DNA from: Rhodobacter sp.
GTDB taxonomy: Bacteria > Pseudomonadota > Alphaproteobacteria > Rhodobacterales > Rhodobacteraceae
Length of the DNA stretch: 64,000 bases
Direction: 5' to 3'
NCBI GenBank assembly: GCA_030065095.1
Contig: JASJDP010000016.1
Coordinates: 62,001-126,000 of the forward strand
This document shows, piece by piece, positions 27,787 to 36,375 of the stretch; within the stretch, counting starts at the first letter, position 1; each line of letters opens with the position of its first letter. A model generated the notes under the pieces. It was not told where the DNA came from and ran no database searches. It saw nothing but the letters and a program-made list of their open reading frames with translations. The position numbers were made by a program, and so were the translations under genes.

Positions 27787-27984
27787 GATTTCGACCGGCA
27801 GTACGATTCCATCACCGCCACCAACCACCAACACCCCCACCACGCGTTTGCGCCAACATCAACAATCCCAACGCCTTACCCCCCATCCCCATGGGGCCGC
27901 CCCCGGCATCGCGCGCGGCCAAGCCCCTTTCCTTCCCCCATCCGCCGCGCTACGTTTTCCGGACAGCCGACCGGGAGGACCCAA

Positions 27985-29190
27985 ATGATCCGCATCCTTC
28001 TTCTCACCCTGGCCCTCTCCCTCGGCCTGCCCGCCGGACTCACAGCCCAGGAAACGCCCCCGGACCCCGACCGTTCCGCCACCGGCGGGGCCCAGACACT
28101 CGAAGACATCCTCCGCCGCCAGCAGGGCTTGCCCATCGACGACCGGTTCCGCCGCGACGCCACCGGCGACCCCTCCGTCGCGGCGCCCTCGACCGACCAG
28201 CTCGGCACCCTCGGCGGTGCTTCGGACCCCGAGCTCTGGCGCGCGCTGCGCTACGGCACCGCCGATGTCACCGCCTCGACCAGCACCCCCGGCGCGACCC
28301 TGCTGATGCAGGACAGCGGCGCCGCCTGGCTCGAATTCCGCGAGGGACCGCTGCGGACCTGGGGCGGCTATGCCGTGCTCGGCATGCTCGGTCTTCTGAT
28401 CCTGTTCCGCCTTCTGCGCGGCAAGATCATGATCGAGGCCGGCCCCGCCGGCACCACCATCGAACGCTTCAAGCCCATCGAGCGGTTTTCCCACTGGCTG
28501 CTCGCGGGGTCCTTCATCCTGCTTGCGATCACCGGCCTGATCGTCATCTTCGGGCGCAACGGGCTGATCGACTGGATCGGCAAGGACGCCTATGCCAACC
28601 TCGCACAGGTCTCGAAATGGGTGCACAACAACGTCGCCTGGGCCTTCATGCTGGCGCTGATCCTCGTCTTCGTCCTCTGGGTGCTGCGCAACCTGCCGCA
28701 TTATCGCGACCTCGTCTGGCTGGCGAAGGCCGGGGGGCTTTTCAGCAAACACTCGCATCCGCCCGCGGGCAAGTTCAACGCAGGCCAAAAGCTGATCTTC
28801 TGGTCCGTCATCCTGCTTGGGGTCAGCGTCTCGGCCTCGGGCCTGGCGCTGCTCTTCCCGTTCGAGCTGCCGATGTTCGCCAAGACCTTCGTGGCGCTCA
28901 ACCAGATCGGCGCACCGGGCTGGATCGGCATGGACCCGCTGCCCGAACAGCTGACCCCGCATGCCGAGATGCAGCTGGCGCAGGCCTGGCACGGCATCGT
29001 CGCCTTCGCGATGATCGTTATCATCATCGCCCATATCTATATCGGTTCGGTGGGCATGGAGGGGGCCTTCGATGCCATGGGCGACGGTCAGGTGGATCTC
29101 AACTGGGCCAAGGAACACCATTCGCTTTGGGTCGAAGAAGTTCAGGCGGACGCCAAGGCAGCGCCCAAGGGCGCGACACCGGCGGAATAG
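27985..29190 (+). CDS. Formate dehydrogenase gamma subunit (cytochrome b556)
   Basis: 401-residue membrane cytochrome b. A signal peptide (to about residue 22) leads a roughly 100-residue periplasmic N-terminal extension, then one hydrophobic helix and the four-helix cytochrome b core with heme-ligand histidines in ERFSHWLLAG, KWVHNNVAW, QAWHGIVAF and IAHIYIG. It takes electrons from the beta subunit to quinone or to a periplasmic cytochrome. The ATG at 27985 has a GGGAGGA ribosome-binding site; the longer frame lacks one. The N-terminal extension is longer than in FdoI-type subunits. Confidence 0.88.
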   Translation: MIRILLLTLALSLGLPAGLTAQETPPDPDRSATGGAQTLEDILRRQQGLPIDDRFRRDATGDPSVAAPSTDQLGTLGGASDPELWRALRYGTADVTASTSTPGATLLMQDSGAAWLEFREGPLRTWGGYAVLGMLGLLILFRLLRGKIMIEAGPAGTTIERFKPIERFSHWLLAGSFILLAITGLIVIFGRNGLIDWIGKDAYANLAQVSKWVHNNVAWAFMLALILVFVLWVLRNLPHYRDLVWLAKAGGLFSKHSHPPAGKFNAGQKLIFWSVILLGVSVSASGLALLFPFELPMFAKTFVALNQIGAPGWIGMDPLPEQLTPHAEMQLAQAWHGIVAFAMIVIIIAHIYIGSVGMEGAFDAMGDGQVDLNWAKEHHSLWVEEVQADAKAAPKGATPAE

Positions 29191-29194
29191 CTCC

Positions 29195-30484
29195 TTGCGG
29201 TCGGCCGTTTTCGCCGCGCTTCTGGCCGCCCCGGTCTGGGCGGATGGCTATGGCGTGCTCGAGGGCCACGGCGGCCCGGTGATGGATGTCGCGGTATCTG
29301 CGGACGGGACCCGGGCCCTGACCGCGAGTTTCGACAATTCGGTGGGCTACTGGGACCTCGGCTCCGGCGCCGTGACCTGGCTTGAAGGCCACGAGGCGGC
29401 GGTGAAGGCCGCGGTCTTCGCCGGGCCAGGCCGGGCGGCGAGCGCGGGCGACGATTTCGCCATCGAGATCTGGGATCTCGACACGGCCCGGCGGGCGCAT
29501 CGGCTCGAGGGTCACCAGGGGCAGATCAAGGATCTCGCCGTCTCGCCGGACGGCACCGAACTTGCCTCGGCCGGATGGGATGGAACTGTCGGGCTTTGGT
29601 CGCTTGAAACGGGCCGGCATGACGCCTGGCTCAAAGGTCACGACGGTGCGGTCAACGACGTGGTCCATGCGGGCAACCGGATCTACACCGCCTCTGCCGA
29701 CGGAACGATCCGTGTGTGGGACCGGGAAACGGGCGCGCAAACGCGCGTCCTCGTGCGCCACGGCTTTGGCGTTACCTGCCTGCTGCTGAACGAGGCTGCC
29801 GGCTGGCTGGTCTATGGCGCCGTCGACGGCGGCACCCGGGTCATGGACCTCGCCAGCGAAGAGATCCTGGCCGATCTCACCCTCGACCGGCGCCCGGTGC
29901 TGGATATCGCGGTGAACCCGGACCTGACGCAGATCGCGGTCGGCGACGGCGAGGGGCATATCATGGTGGTCGACACGGGGCGCTGGGACATCGTCCACGA
30001 TTTCCGCGCCGCCAAACGCGGGCCGATCTGGGCCCTGGCCTATGACGCCACCGGCGAGACCGTTCTGGCGGGCGGCATCGACGATGCTGCCTATGTCTGG
30101 CCGGTCGGCGCCAAGGCGGACGGTCCGATCATCGGCACGGCCGAGCGCGGGTTCCTACAGGATCCCGCGACGATGTCGAACGGCGAACGCCAGTTCCGCC
30201 GCAAATGCTCGATCTGCCACAGCCTGTCGGACGATGGCCTGCGCCGGGCCGGTCCGTCGCTTGCGGGCCTTTTCGGCCGCAAGGCGGGCAGCGTGCCGGG
30301 CTATTTCTACTCCGACATCGTGGCGAATGCCGATATCGTCTGGAACGAGACCACCATCGACGCCTTGTTCGACCTCGGTCCCGACCATTATATTCCCGGC
30401 ACCAAGATGCCAATGCAGCGCATCACCAACCCGCAGGACCGCGCCGATCTGATCGCGTTTCTGAAGGAACATACGAAAGGCTGA
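29195..30484 (+). CDS. WD40-repeat protein fused to cytochrome c
   Basis: 429-residue secreted protein from a TTG start; the n-region is short and the signal sequence ends near residue 17 (APVWAD). Residues about 20-310 hold about six WD40-like blades (repeated LEGHxxxVxD, SxDGT and IWDL/VWDR motifs), a beta-propeller. A class I cytochrome c domain follows with CSICH at 338-342 and a probable Met ligand in GTKMPM near residue 405. It lies 4 nt after the gamma subunit gene. It may accept electrons from the formate dehydrogenase or dock a partner; the ligand is unknown. Confidence 0.82.
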   Translation: MRSAVFAALLAAPVWADGYGVLEGHGGPVMDVAVSADGTRALTASFDNSVGYWDLGSGAVTWLEGHEAAVKAAVFAGPGRAASAGDDFAIEIWDLDTARRAHRLEGHQGQIKDLAVSPDGTELASAGWDGTVGLWSLETGRHDAWLKGHDGAVNDVVHAGNRIYTASADGTIRVWDRETGAQTRVLVRHGFGVTCLLLNEAAGWLVYGAVDGGTRVMDLASEEILADLTLDRRPVLDIAVNPDLTQIAVGDGEGHIMVVDTGRWDIVHDFRAAKRGPIWALAYDATGETVLAGGIDDAAYVWPVGAKADGPIIGTAERGFLQDPATMSNGERQFRRKCSICHSLSDDGLRRAGPSLAGLFGRKAGSVPGYFYSDIVANADIVWNETTIDALFDLGPDHYIPGTKMPMQRITNPQDRADLIAFLKEHTKG

Positions 30485-30488
30485 CCCC

Positions 30489-30614
30489 ATGCGTGCCATG
30501 TATCTCGCCTTTGCCGCCATTGCCGTCATCGCCGTCGGTGCCTGGTACGGGCTGAACGAGGCCGGGTTCTCGTCGGCCGAACGCAGCAGCGGCGATGCCG
30601 TGCGGCTTGACTGA
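30489..30614 (+). CDS. 41-residue single-transmembrane peptide
   Basis: A short ORF beginning MRAMYLAFAAIAVIAVGAWYG with one hydrophobic helix (residues 4-20) and a polar tail. It starts 4 nt after the WD40-cytochrome gene and ends just before the palindrome at 30630, so it is the last gene of the FDH operon. It may be a membrane anchor or assembly peptide. It is weaker than the larger genes because size alone cannot prove coding. Confidence 0.55.
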   Translation: MRAMYLAFAAIAVIAVGAWYGLNEAGFSSAERSSGDAVRLD

Positions 30615-30629
30615 ATCTGCCACGGGGCC

Positions 30630-30652
30630 ACGAATTTTCGTCGAAAATTCGT
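30630..30652. terminator. 23-bp perfect palindrome after FDH operon
   Basis: The arms ACGAATTTTCG and CGAAAATTCGT flank a single T. It ends the FDH operon and precedes the tupB start by 82 nt. Its 11-1-11 design equals that of the element at 16245. Confidence 0.6.
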
Positions 30653-30734
30653 CCACACCCGACCATGCGCGATCTGCTTGCACCGCGCATGTTTCTCTGA
30701 GACGGTCCGCCAAACGAACGGGAAAAACGCGCGC

Positions 30735-31439
30735 ATGGGGGAGATCTGGCAAGGCCTGACGGCCGCCTTCCGGCTGATCGTGACCTTTGACGCAGATCTC
30801 GTCGAGATTACCCTGCGCTCGCTTCAGGTCACGCTCACCGCCGTCGCCATCGCCTGTGCGATCGCCCTGCCGCTGGGCGCCTGGCTGGCCATCCAGCGCT
30901 TTCGCTACCGCCGCACGGTCATCGCGCTTCTGAACGCGCTGATGGGCCTGCCGCCCGTCGTCGTGGGATTGATCGTCTATCTCTTCCTGTCGCGCCAGGG
31001 CCCCTTTGGCGCGCTCAACCTCATCTTCACCCCCACCGCCATGATCATCGCCCAGGTGATCATCGTCACGCCGCTCATCGCCTCGATCGCCCACCAGGCG
31101 ATCCGCGAGCTATGGGCCGACTACCATGACCTTCTGATCAGCCTGAACGCCACCAAGCGCCAGCGCATGGCCACGCTGATCTGGGACGCCCGCCGCGCGC
31201 TGATGACCGCCGCGCTCGCCGGGTTCGGCCGCGCCATCGGCGAGGTCGGTGCGGTGATGATCGTCGGTGGCAATATCGACCATGTCAGCCGGATCCTCAC
31301 CACCGCCATCGCGCTGGAGACCTCGAAGGGCAACTTCGCCCTCGCCCTGGGCCTCGGTTTCGTGCTGATTGGGCTGGCCATCGCGGTGAATCTGATGATC
31401 CACGGCCTCGGCCGCACGGAACGAGAGGGCACGTGGTGA
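30735..31439 (+). CDS. tupB: Tungstate ABC transporter permease TupB
   Basis: 234-residue permease with about five hydrophobic segments and the EAA-like loop HDLLISLNATKRQRMATLIWD (span near residues 131-151). The N-terminus (MGEIWQGLTAAFRLI) and length match TupB/WtpB. It imports tungstate with TupA and TupC. The next gene overlaps its stop. The location between the FDH subunits and the cofactor genes indicates metal supply for the dehydrogenase. Confidence 0.87.
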   Translation: MGEIWQGLTAAFRLIVTFDADLVEITLRSLQVTLTAVAIACAIALPLGAWLAIQRFRYRRTVIALLNALMGLPPVVVGLIVYLFLSRQGPFGALNLIFTPTAMIIAQVIIVTPLIASIAHQAIRELWADYHDLLISLNATKRQRMATLIWDARRALMTAALAGFGRAIGEVGAVMIVGGNIDHVSRILTTAIALETSKGNFALALGLGFVLIGLAIAVNLMIHGLGRTEREGTW

Positions 31440-32149
31440 CCGCGATCCTTCCCCTGCAAGTCCGCGCGGCCAAGGTCCGCCGGCGGGGCAAGACCATCGT
31501 CGGCCCGGTCGACCTCGACTTGACGGACGTCGGCACCACCATCGTCATGGGCCCGAACGGCGCCGGCAAGACCACGCTTTTGCATATGCTGCACGGGCTT
31601 GCGCGCCTGTCGGGCGGCGCCATTGCCTGGAACATGCCGACACCGGAGGCCCAGACCAGACAGGCCTTCGTCTTCCAGGCCCCCGTGGTGCTGCGCCGGT
31701 CGGTCCGCGACAACATCGCCTATCCGCTGATCCTGCACGGGACTCTGAAGTCCGAAGCCCGCCAGCGTGCCACCGACTGGGCCGAACGTGTGGGGCTCGC
31801 CGAGGCCCTCAAACGCCCTGCCACAGTACTGTCGGGCGGTGAAAAGCAGAAGCTCGCCCTTGCCCGCGCGCTGATTCGCGAGCCTCAGGTGCTGTTCCTC
31901 GACGAACCCACCGCCAATCTCGACGGCCGCTCGACCCGCGAGATCGAAACGATCCTCAAACGGACCGCCGCCGAGGGCACGCGCATCGTGATGACCACGC
32001 ACAATATCGGGCAGGCGCGGCGCTTGGCATCCGAGGTGATCTTTCTCTATCGTGGCCGGGTGCACGAGGCGACTCGCGCCGACGCCTTCTTCGCCGGGCC
32101 GAAGACGCCCGAAGCCGCGGCCTTCATCAAGGGAGACATCGTCGAATGA
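31436..32149 (+). CDS. tupC: Tungstate ABC transporter ATP-binding protein TupC
   Basis: 237-residue ATPase. Walker A reads GPNGAGKTT near residue 41, the signature is LSGGEKQ and Walker B ends LFLDEP. I chose the GTG at 31436, giving a GTGA overlap with the tupB stop; a second GTG one codon earlier is also possible. The tupA start overlaps its own stop by 4 bp. It energises tungstate uptake. Confidence 0.87.
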   Translation: MTAILPLQVRAAKVRRRGKTIVGPVDLDLTDVGTTIVMGPNGAGKTTLLHMLHGLARLSGGAIAWNMPTPEAQTRQAFVFQAPVVLRRSVRDNIAYPLILHGTLKSEARQRATDWAERVGLAEALKRPATVLSGGEKQKLALARALIREPQVLFLDEPTANLDGRSTREIETILKRTAAEGTRIVMTTHNIGQARRLASEVIFLYRGRVHEATRADAFFAGPKTPEAAAFIKGDIVE

Positions 32150-32970
32150 TCCGTCTCATCAGCCTGATCGCCGCCCTGATCTGGTCGGCGGCAGCCCATG
32201 CCGATCAGATGCGCCTGGCGGTCACAACGTCGTTTCACAATTCCGGTCTTGCCGACATCCTTTTGCCGGAGATACAGGCCGATCTCGGCCTTCAGGTGCA
32301 ACTCTTGGTCGTGGGTACGGGCCAGGCATTGCGGCTTGGCCGGGCAGGGGACGTGGACGCGATCCTGGTGCATTCCAGGGCCGCCGAAGAGGCCTTTGTC
32401 GCCGAAGGCTACGGCACGCACCGGCGCGAGATCATGTATAACGATTTCGTCCTCGTCGGCCCGGCCGGGGACCCGGCCGCCGTGGGCCCGCAAAGCGCCA
32501 TCGGCAACGCACTCCGCCGGATCGCGGAAACACAGGCAATCTTCGTTAGCCGCGGCGACGACAGCGGCACCCACCGGCGCGAGCTGTCGCTGTGGGCGTC
32601 TGCCGGTATCGGTATCGACACCGCCGACCCGGCCTGGTACCGCGCCGCGGGGGCGGGCATGGGCGCCACGCTCAACGTCGCCTCCGGCATGGGCGGCTAC
32701 GTGCTGACCGACCGCGCCAGCTGGCTCAACTTCGCCAACAAGGACGGCCTGACGATCCTGTTTCAGGGCGACCCGGCGCTGTTCAACCAATACGCTTATC
32801 TGCCGGTCGACCCGGCGCAGCACGCCCATGTGAAACACCGCCTCGCGCAAAAGCTGGAAGGCTGGCTGGTATCACCCAAGGCCCAGGCGATGATCGGCGC
32901 CTACGAGATCGGCGGGCAGCGGCTCTTCACCCCCAATGCCACCGACGCCGACGCGCCGGCGGAGGGCTGA
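32146..32970 (+). CDS. tupA: Tungstate-binding periplasmic protein TupA
   Basis: 274-residue periplasmic binding protein with a signal peptide to about residue 19 (AHADQ). The oxyanion-site loop AVTTSFHNSG is at about 25-34, and GTGQALRLG, SRGDDSGTH and GMGGYVLTDR complete the TupA pattern. TupA prefers tungstate over molybdate by a wide margin in characterised members. Neighbouring fdhD, mobA, mobB and moeA support a tungsten or molybdenum role. Confidence 0.88.
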   Translation: MIRLISLIAALIWSAAAHADQMRLAVTTSFHNSGLADILLPEIQADLGLQVQLLVVGTGQALRLGRAGDVDAILVHSRAAEEAFVAEGYGTHRREIMYNDFVLVGPAGDPAAVGPQSAIGNALRRIAETQAIFVSRGDDSGTHRRELSLWASAGIGIDTADPAWYRAAGAGMGATLNVASGMGGYVLTDRASWLNFANKDGLTILFQGDPALFNQYAYLPVDPAQHAHVKHRLAQKLEGWLVSPKAQAMIGAYEIGGQRLFTPNATDADAPAEG

Positions 32971-33027
32971 GATGGCGTATCCCAGCCATGCCGGGCTTCA
33001 ATGCGGCCCATGCGGGGGGGCGGACCG

Positions 33028-33900
33028 ATGACTGACCGTTTTCTGATCGCACCGGACCCCGCCGATCCGCGCCTGACACGCGCGGTCGAGGGCGTCGATC
33101 ACGACGGCAACCGCACCACGATCAATGTGGTGATGGAACGCCCGCTGACGATCTTTCTGAACGGGCAAGAGATCGTCACGGCGATGACCATCGGCGACTA
33201 TCCGGAATATCTCGCGCTGGGATTTCTGTTGAACCAAGGCATGTTACGGCGCGAAGATGATGTGACCTCGGTGGACTATGACGACGATCTGGAGGTTGTC
33301 GTGGTCCGCACCGCCCGCCAGACCGACTACGAGGACAAGCTGAAGAAAAAGACCCGCACCTCGGGCTGTGCGGTCGGCACGGTCTTTGGCGATATAATGG
33401 AGGGATTGCAGGGGGTTAGACTTCCTTCCTCACCTGTGCGCACATCCTGGCTCTATAGCCTCGCGCATCAGATCAACACCGCCCCCAGCCTCTATCTCGA
33501 GGCCGGGGCCATCCACGGCACTGTGCTGTGCCGCGCCGATAAGCCTTTGGTCTATATGGAAGATGTCGGCCGCCACAACGCCGTTGACAAGATCGCGGGG
33601 TGGATGTTCGAAACCGGTACCGGCCCCGACGACAAGATCCTCTACACCACCGGGCGCCTGACCTCGGAAATGGTGATCAAGACCGCCCAGATGGGCATCC
33701 CGGCCCTGGCGTCGCGCTCGGGCTTCACCGCCTGGGGCGTCGAAATCGCGCAACAAATCGGCCTGACCCTGATCGGACGCATGCGCGGCAAGCGCTTTGT
33801 CTGTCTCGCCGGTCAGGACCGCCTGATCTGGGACGCCGATGCCGCTGACGTTCCGGACGAGGACCGCAAACACCGCCGGAAAAGCGCCGGTGCCAACTAG
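33028..33900 (+). CDS. fdhD: Formate dehydrogenase sulfurtransferase FdhD
   Basis: 290-residue sulfurtransferase that sulfurates the bis-MGD cofactor of formate dehydrogenase. The loop reads SGCAVGT with Cys114. The E. coli enzyme has a C-x2-C here; only the first cysteine is kept. Conserved regions NGQEIVTAM, ALGFLLNQG, EDVGRHNAVDK and TTGRLTSEMV are present. I chose the ATG at 33028 over an earlier in-frame ATG at 33001. It lies 57 nt after tupA. Confidence 0.9.
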   Translation: MTDRFLIAPDPADPRLTRAVEGVDHDGNRTTINVVMERPLTIFLNGQEIVTAMTIGDYPEYLALGFLLNQGMLRREDDVTSVDYDDDLEVVVVRTARQTDYEDKLKKKTRTSGCAVGTVFGDIMEGLQGVRLPSSPVRTSWLYSLAHQINTAPSLYLEAGAIHGTVLCRADKPLVYMEDVGRHNAVDKIAGWMFETGTGPDDKILYTTGRLTSEMVIKTAQMGIPALASRSGFTAWGVEIAQQIGLTLIGRMRGKRFVCLAGQDRLIWDADAADVPDEDRKHRRKSAGAN

Positions 33901-34513
33901 GGTCCCCGGCGTCATCCTTGCAGGCGGCCTGGCCCGGCGCATGGGCGGGGGCGATAAGTCCTTGAAGCTGCTTGGCGGCCGGACGATCCTGGCGCATGTC
34001 ATCGACCGGCTCCGCCCGCAGGTGTCGCACATGGCGCTCAACGCCAACGGCGACCCGGCCCGGTTCGCGGCCTACGGATTGCCCGTGATTGCCGATTCTC
34101 TGCCGGACTACCCGGGCCCCCTGGCAGGTGTGCTGGCAGGGCTCGACTGGGCTGCGGGTCAGGGCGCGGACGCGATCGTGACCGTCGCCGCCGATACTCC
34201 GTTTTTCCCGATGAATTTGGCTTCGTGCCTGCGGGCCGCCGCGAAGACCGCAGGCCAGCCCATCGCCCTGGCCGCCACGCCGCATCCCGAAGGGAGGCAA
34301 CTGCGGCATCCCACCTTCGGCCTCTGGCCTGTCGCCCTGCGCGACGACCTGCGCGCCGCCCTGCGGCAGGGCCTGCGCAAGATCGTCCTCTGGACCGACG
34401 CTCACGGTGCCGCGAACGCCCCGTTCGACGCCGATCCCTACGACCCGTTCTTCAATCTCAACACGCCAGAGGATATGGTGAGCGCAGAAAGCATCTTAAG
34501 GACCCTCTCGTGA
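33890..34513 (+). CDS. mobA: Molybdenum cofactor guanylyltransferase MobA
   Basis: 207-residue nucleotidyltransferase that adds GMP to the cofactor to make bis-MGD. The nucleotide loop GVILAGGLARRMGGGDKSL is at the N-terminus, VAADTPF is near residue 108, and the LRHPTFGLWP segment is in the second half. I chose the GTG at 33890; an ATG at 33839 would overlap fdhD by 62 nt. The stop overlaps mobB by 4 bp. Confidence 0.87.
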   Translation: MPTRVPGVILAGGLARRMGGGDKSLKLLGGRTILAHVIDRLRPQVSHMALNANGDPARFAAYGLPVIADSLPDYPGPLAGVLAGLDWAAGQGADAIVTVAADTPFFPMNLASCLRAAAKTAGQPIALAATPHPEGRQLRHPTFGLWPVALRDDLRAALRQGLRKIVLWTDAHGAANAPFDADPYDPFFNLNTPEDMVSAESILRTLS

Positions 34514-35031
34514 CTGAGGTTTTCGGCGTAATCGGCTGGAAGAACACCGGAAAAACCGGCCTGATGGAGCGGCTCGTGGCCGAGATCACGGACCGCGGGC
34601 TGACGGTTTCCACGATCAAGCACGCCCATCACAGCTTTGACGTCGACCAGCCCGGCAAGGACAGCCATCGCCATCGGGTGGCGGGGGCGCAGCAGGTGTT
34701 GCTGGCGTCCGCCAACCGTTGGGCGCTGATGAGTGAACTGCGCGGCAACGCAGAGCCATCGCTGGACGAGTTGATCGCCAAGCTTGCGCCCGTCGATCTG
34801 GTGCTGGTCGAAGGCTACAAACGCGACCGGCACCCCAAGCTGGAAACCCATCGCGCAGCCACCGGGCAGCCCCTGATCGCGGCCGAGGACGACAGCGTTC
34901 TGGCGATTGCAAGCGACACCGCACATCCCGGCCTGAACCGTCCGGTCTTCGATCTCGACGACACCGCCGGGATCGCGGACTTCATCCTGCGGGAGACCGG
35001 GCTGACCGCGTTGCCCAGGACCGGATCGTGA
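34510..35031 (+). CDS. mobB: Molybdopterin-guanine dinucleotide biosynthesis adaptor MobB
   Basis: 173-residue GTP-binding adaptor that assists MobA. The N-terminus carries the P-loop GWKNTGKT at residues 8-15, followed by STIKHAHHSFD and the LVLVEGYKRDRHPKLE motif. The GTG overlaps the mobA stop by 4 bp. Confidence 0.88.
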   Translation: MTEVFGVIGWKNTGKTGLMERLVAEITDRGLTVSTIKHAHHSFDVDQPGKDSHRHRVAGAQQVLLASANRWALMSELRGNAEPSLDELIAKLAPVDLVLVEGYKRDRHPKLETHRAATGQPLIAAEDDSVLAIASDTAHPGLNRPVFDLDDTAGIADFILRETGLTALPRTGS

Positions 35032-36281
35032 AACCGCCACGGCTGAAGAACGACTGTTTCGCGTTGCCGCCGGGCGTGGACTGGACCCCGGTAGATCAGG
35101 CCCACGCCCGCCTGCAGGCGGTGCTGCACCCGGTGACCGGCGTGGAAGATCTTGAGTCGACGGACTCGGTGGGCCGCATTCTCGCGGCCGATGCCGTTGC
35201 GCTCAGGTCCAATCCGCCGATGCCGAACTCGGCCGTGGACGGGTTTGGCTTTGCCGCCGTCGGCACCGGCGAGGGCGTGCAGATATTGCCCCTTGCGCCG
35301 GGGCGTGCGGCGGCCGGGGCGCCGTTCGAAGGGGCGGTTCCTCCCGGCCATGCGGTGCGGATCCTGACCGGGGCGGTCCTGCCCCCGGGGATCGATACCG
35401 TGGTGCTGGAAGAGGACGTCACCGCCGAAGACGCCAGGATCGCATTTCACGGGCCGGTGAAACCGGGTGCGAACACCCGCCGGGCCGGGGAGGATGTGGC
35501 GGCGGGGGCGGTGGTTCTGCAGGCCGGCACAAAGCTGCGGGCCCAGGAACTGGCGATCCTCGCCGCGGTTGGGGTCCACCGGGTGCGCGTGCACCGCCGG
35601 CTGCGGGTTGGGATCCTGTCCACCGGGGATGAAATCCGGCCCGTGGGCAGGACCGCCGCGCCGCACCAGATCTACGATGCCAACCGGCCGATGCTGCTGG
35701 CTCAGGTGGCGGACTGGGGGTACGCGGCCATCGATCTGGGACATGTGCGCGATGATCGGGAAGACCTTCGGTCGCGGCTCGACGAGGCTGCGGAGCGGGT
35801 GGATGTCGTCCTGACCTCGGGCGGGGCATCGGCCGGCGACGAGGATCATGTTTCGGCCTTGCTGTCGGAAACCGGGACGATGGAGCTCTGGCGCATCGCG
35901 ATCAAGCCCGGGCGTCCGCTGGCGCTGGGGCTCTGGGCCGGCGTTCCGGTTTTCGGGCTGCCGGGCAATCCGGTGGCGGCCTATGTCTGTGCGCTGGTTT
36001 TCGCGGCGCCCGCGTTCGGGGTGTTGGCGGGCGGCGGCTGGCGGGTAGCGCGGGGATTTGAGGTACCGGCGGCATTCTCCAAGACCAAGAAACCGGGACG
36101 GCGCGAATATCTGCGGGCGCGGCTGAACCGGGACGGCGCGGCAGAGGTGTTCGCCTCGGAAGGCTCGGGGCGGATATCGGGGCTGGCCTGGGCCGACGGG
36201 CTGGTCGAGATCGGGGACGGGGCACGCGTGATCGGGCCGGGCGATCCGGTGCGGTACATTCCGTTTTCAAGCTTTGGGTAG
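35028..36281 (+). CDS. moeA: Molybdopterin molybdenumtransferase MoeA
   Basis: 417-residue enzyme that inserts metal into the pterin. The characteristic MPNSAVDGFGF, GARVIGP and LTSGGASAGDEDHV motifs are visible, with the GLPGNPVAA segment before the C-terminal domain. The GTG at 35028 overlaps mobB by 4 bp. It is the last gene of tupBCA-fdhD-mobA-mobB-moeA, so metal import, cofactor maturation and insertion are co-transcribed. Confidence 0.9.
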   Translation: MKPPRLKNDCFALPPGVDWTPVDQAHARLQAVLHPVTGVEDLESTDSVGRILAADAVALRSNPPMPNSAVDGFGFAAVGTGEGVQILPLAPGRAAAGAPFEGAVPPGHAVRILTGAVLPPGIDTVVLEEDVTAEDARIAFHGPVKPGANTRRAGEDVAAGAVVLQAGTKLRAQELAILAAVGVHRVRVHRRLRVGILSTGDEIRPVGRTAAPHQIYDANRPMLLAQVADWGYAAIDLGHVRDDREDLRSRLDEAAERVDVVLTSGGASAGDEDHVSALLSETGTMELWRIAIKPGRPLALGLWAGVPVFGLPGNPVAAYVCALVFAAPAFGVLAGGGWRVARGFEVPAAFSKTKKPGRREYLRARLNRDGAAEVFASEGSGRISGLAWADGLVEIGDGARVIGPGDPVRYIPFSSFG

Positions 36282-36375
36282 GTGACCGAACCGGCAGACC
36301 ACACGCGGCCAGCGTGATCGGGTAGCTTGGAGCGCCGGAAATGGCGAAGGCAACAACGACGGCGGGGAAATTGAC

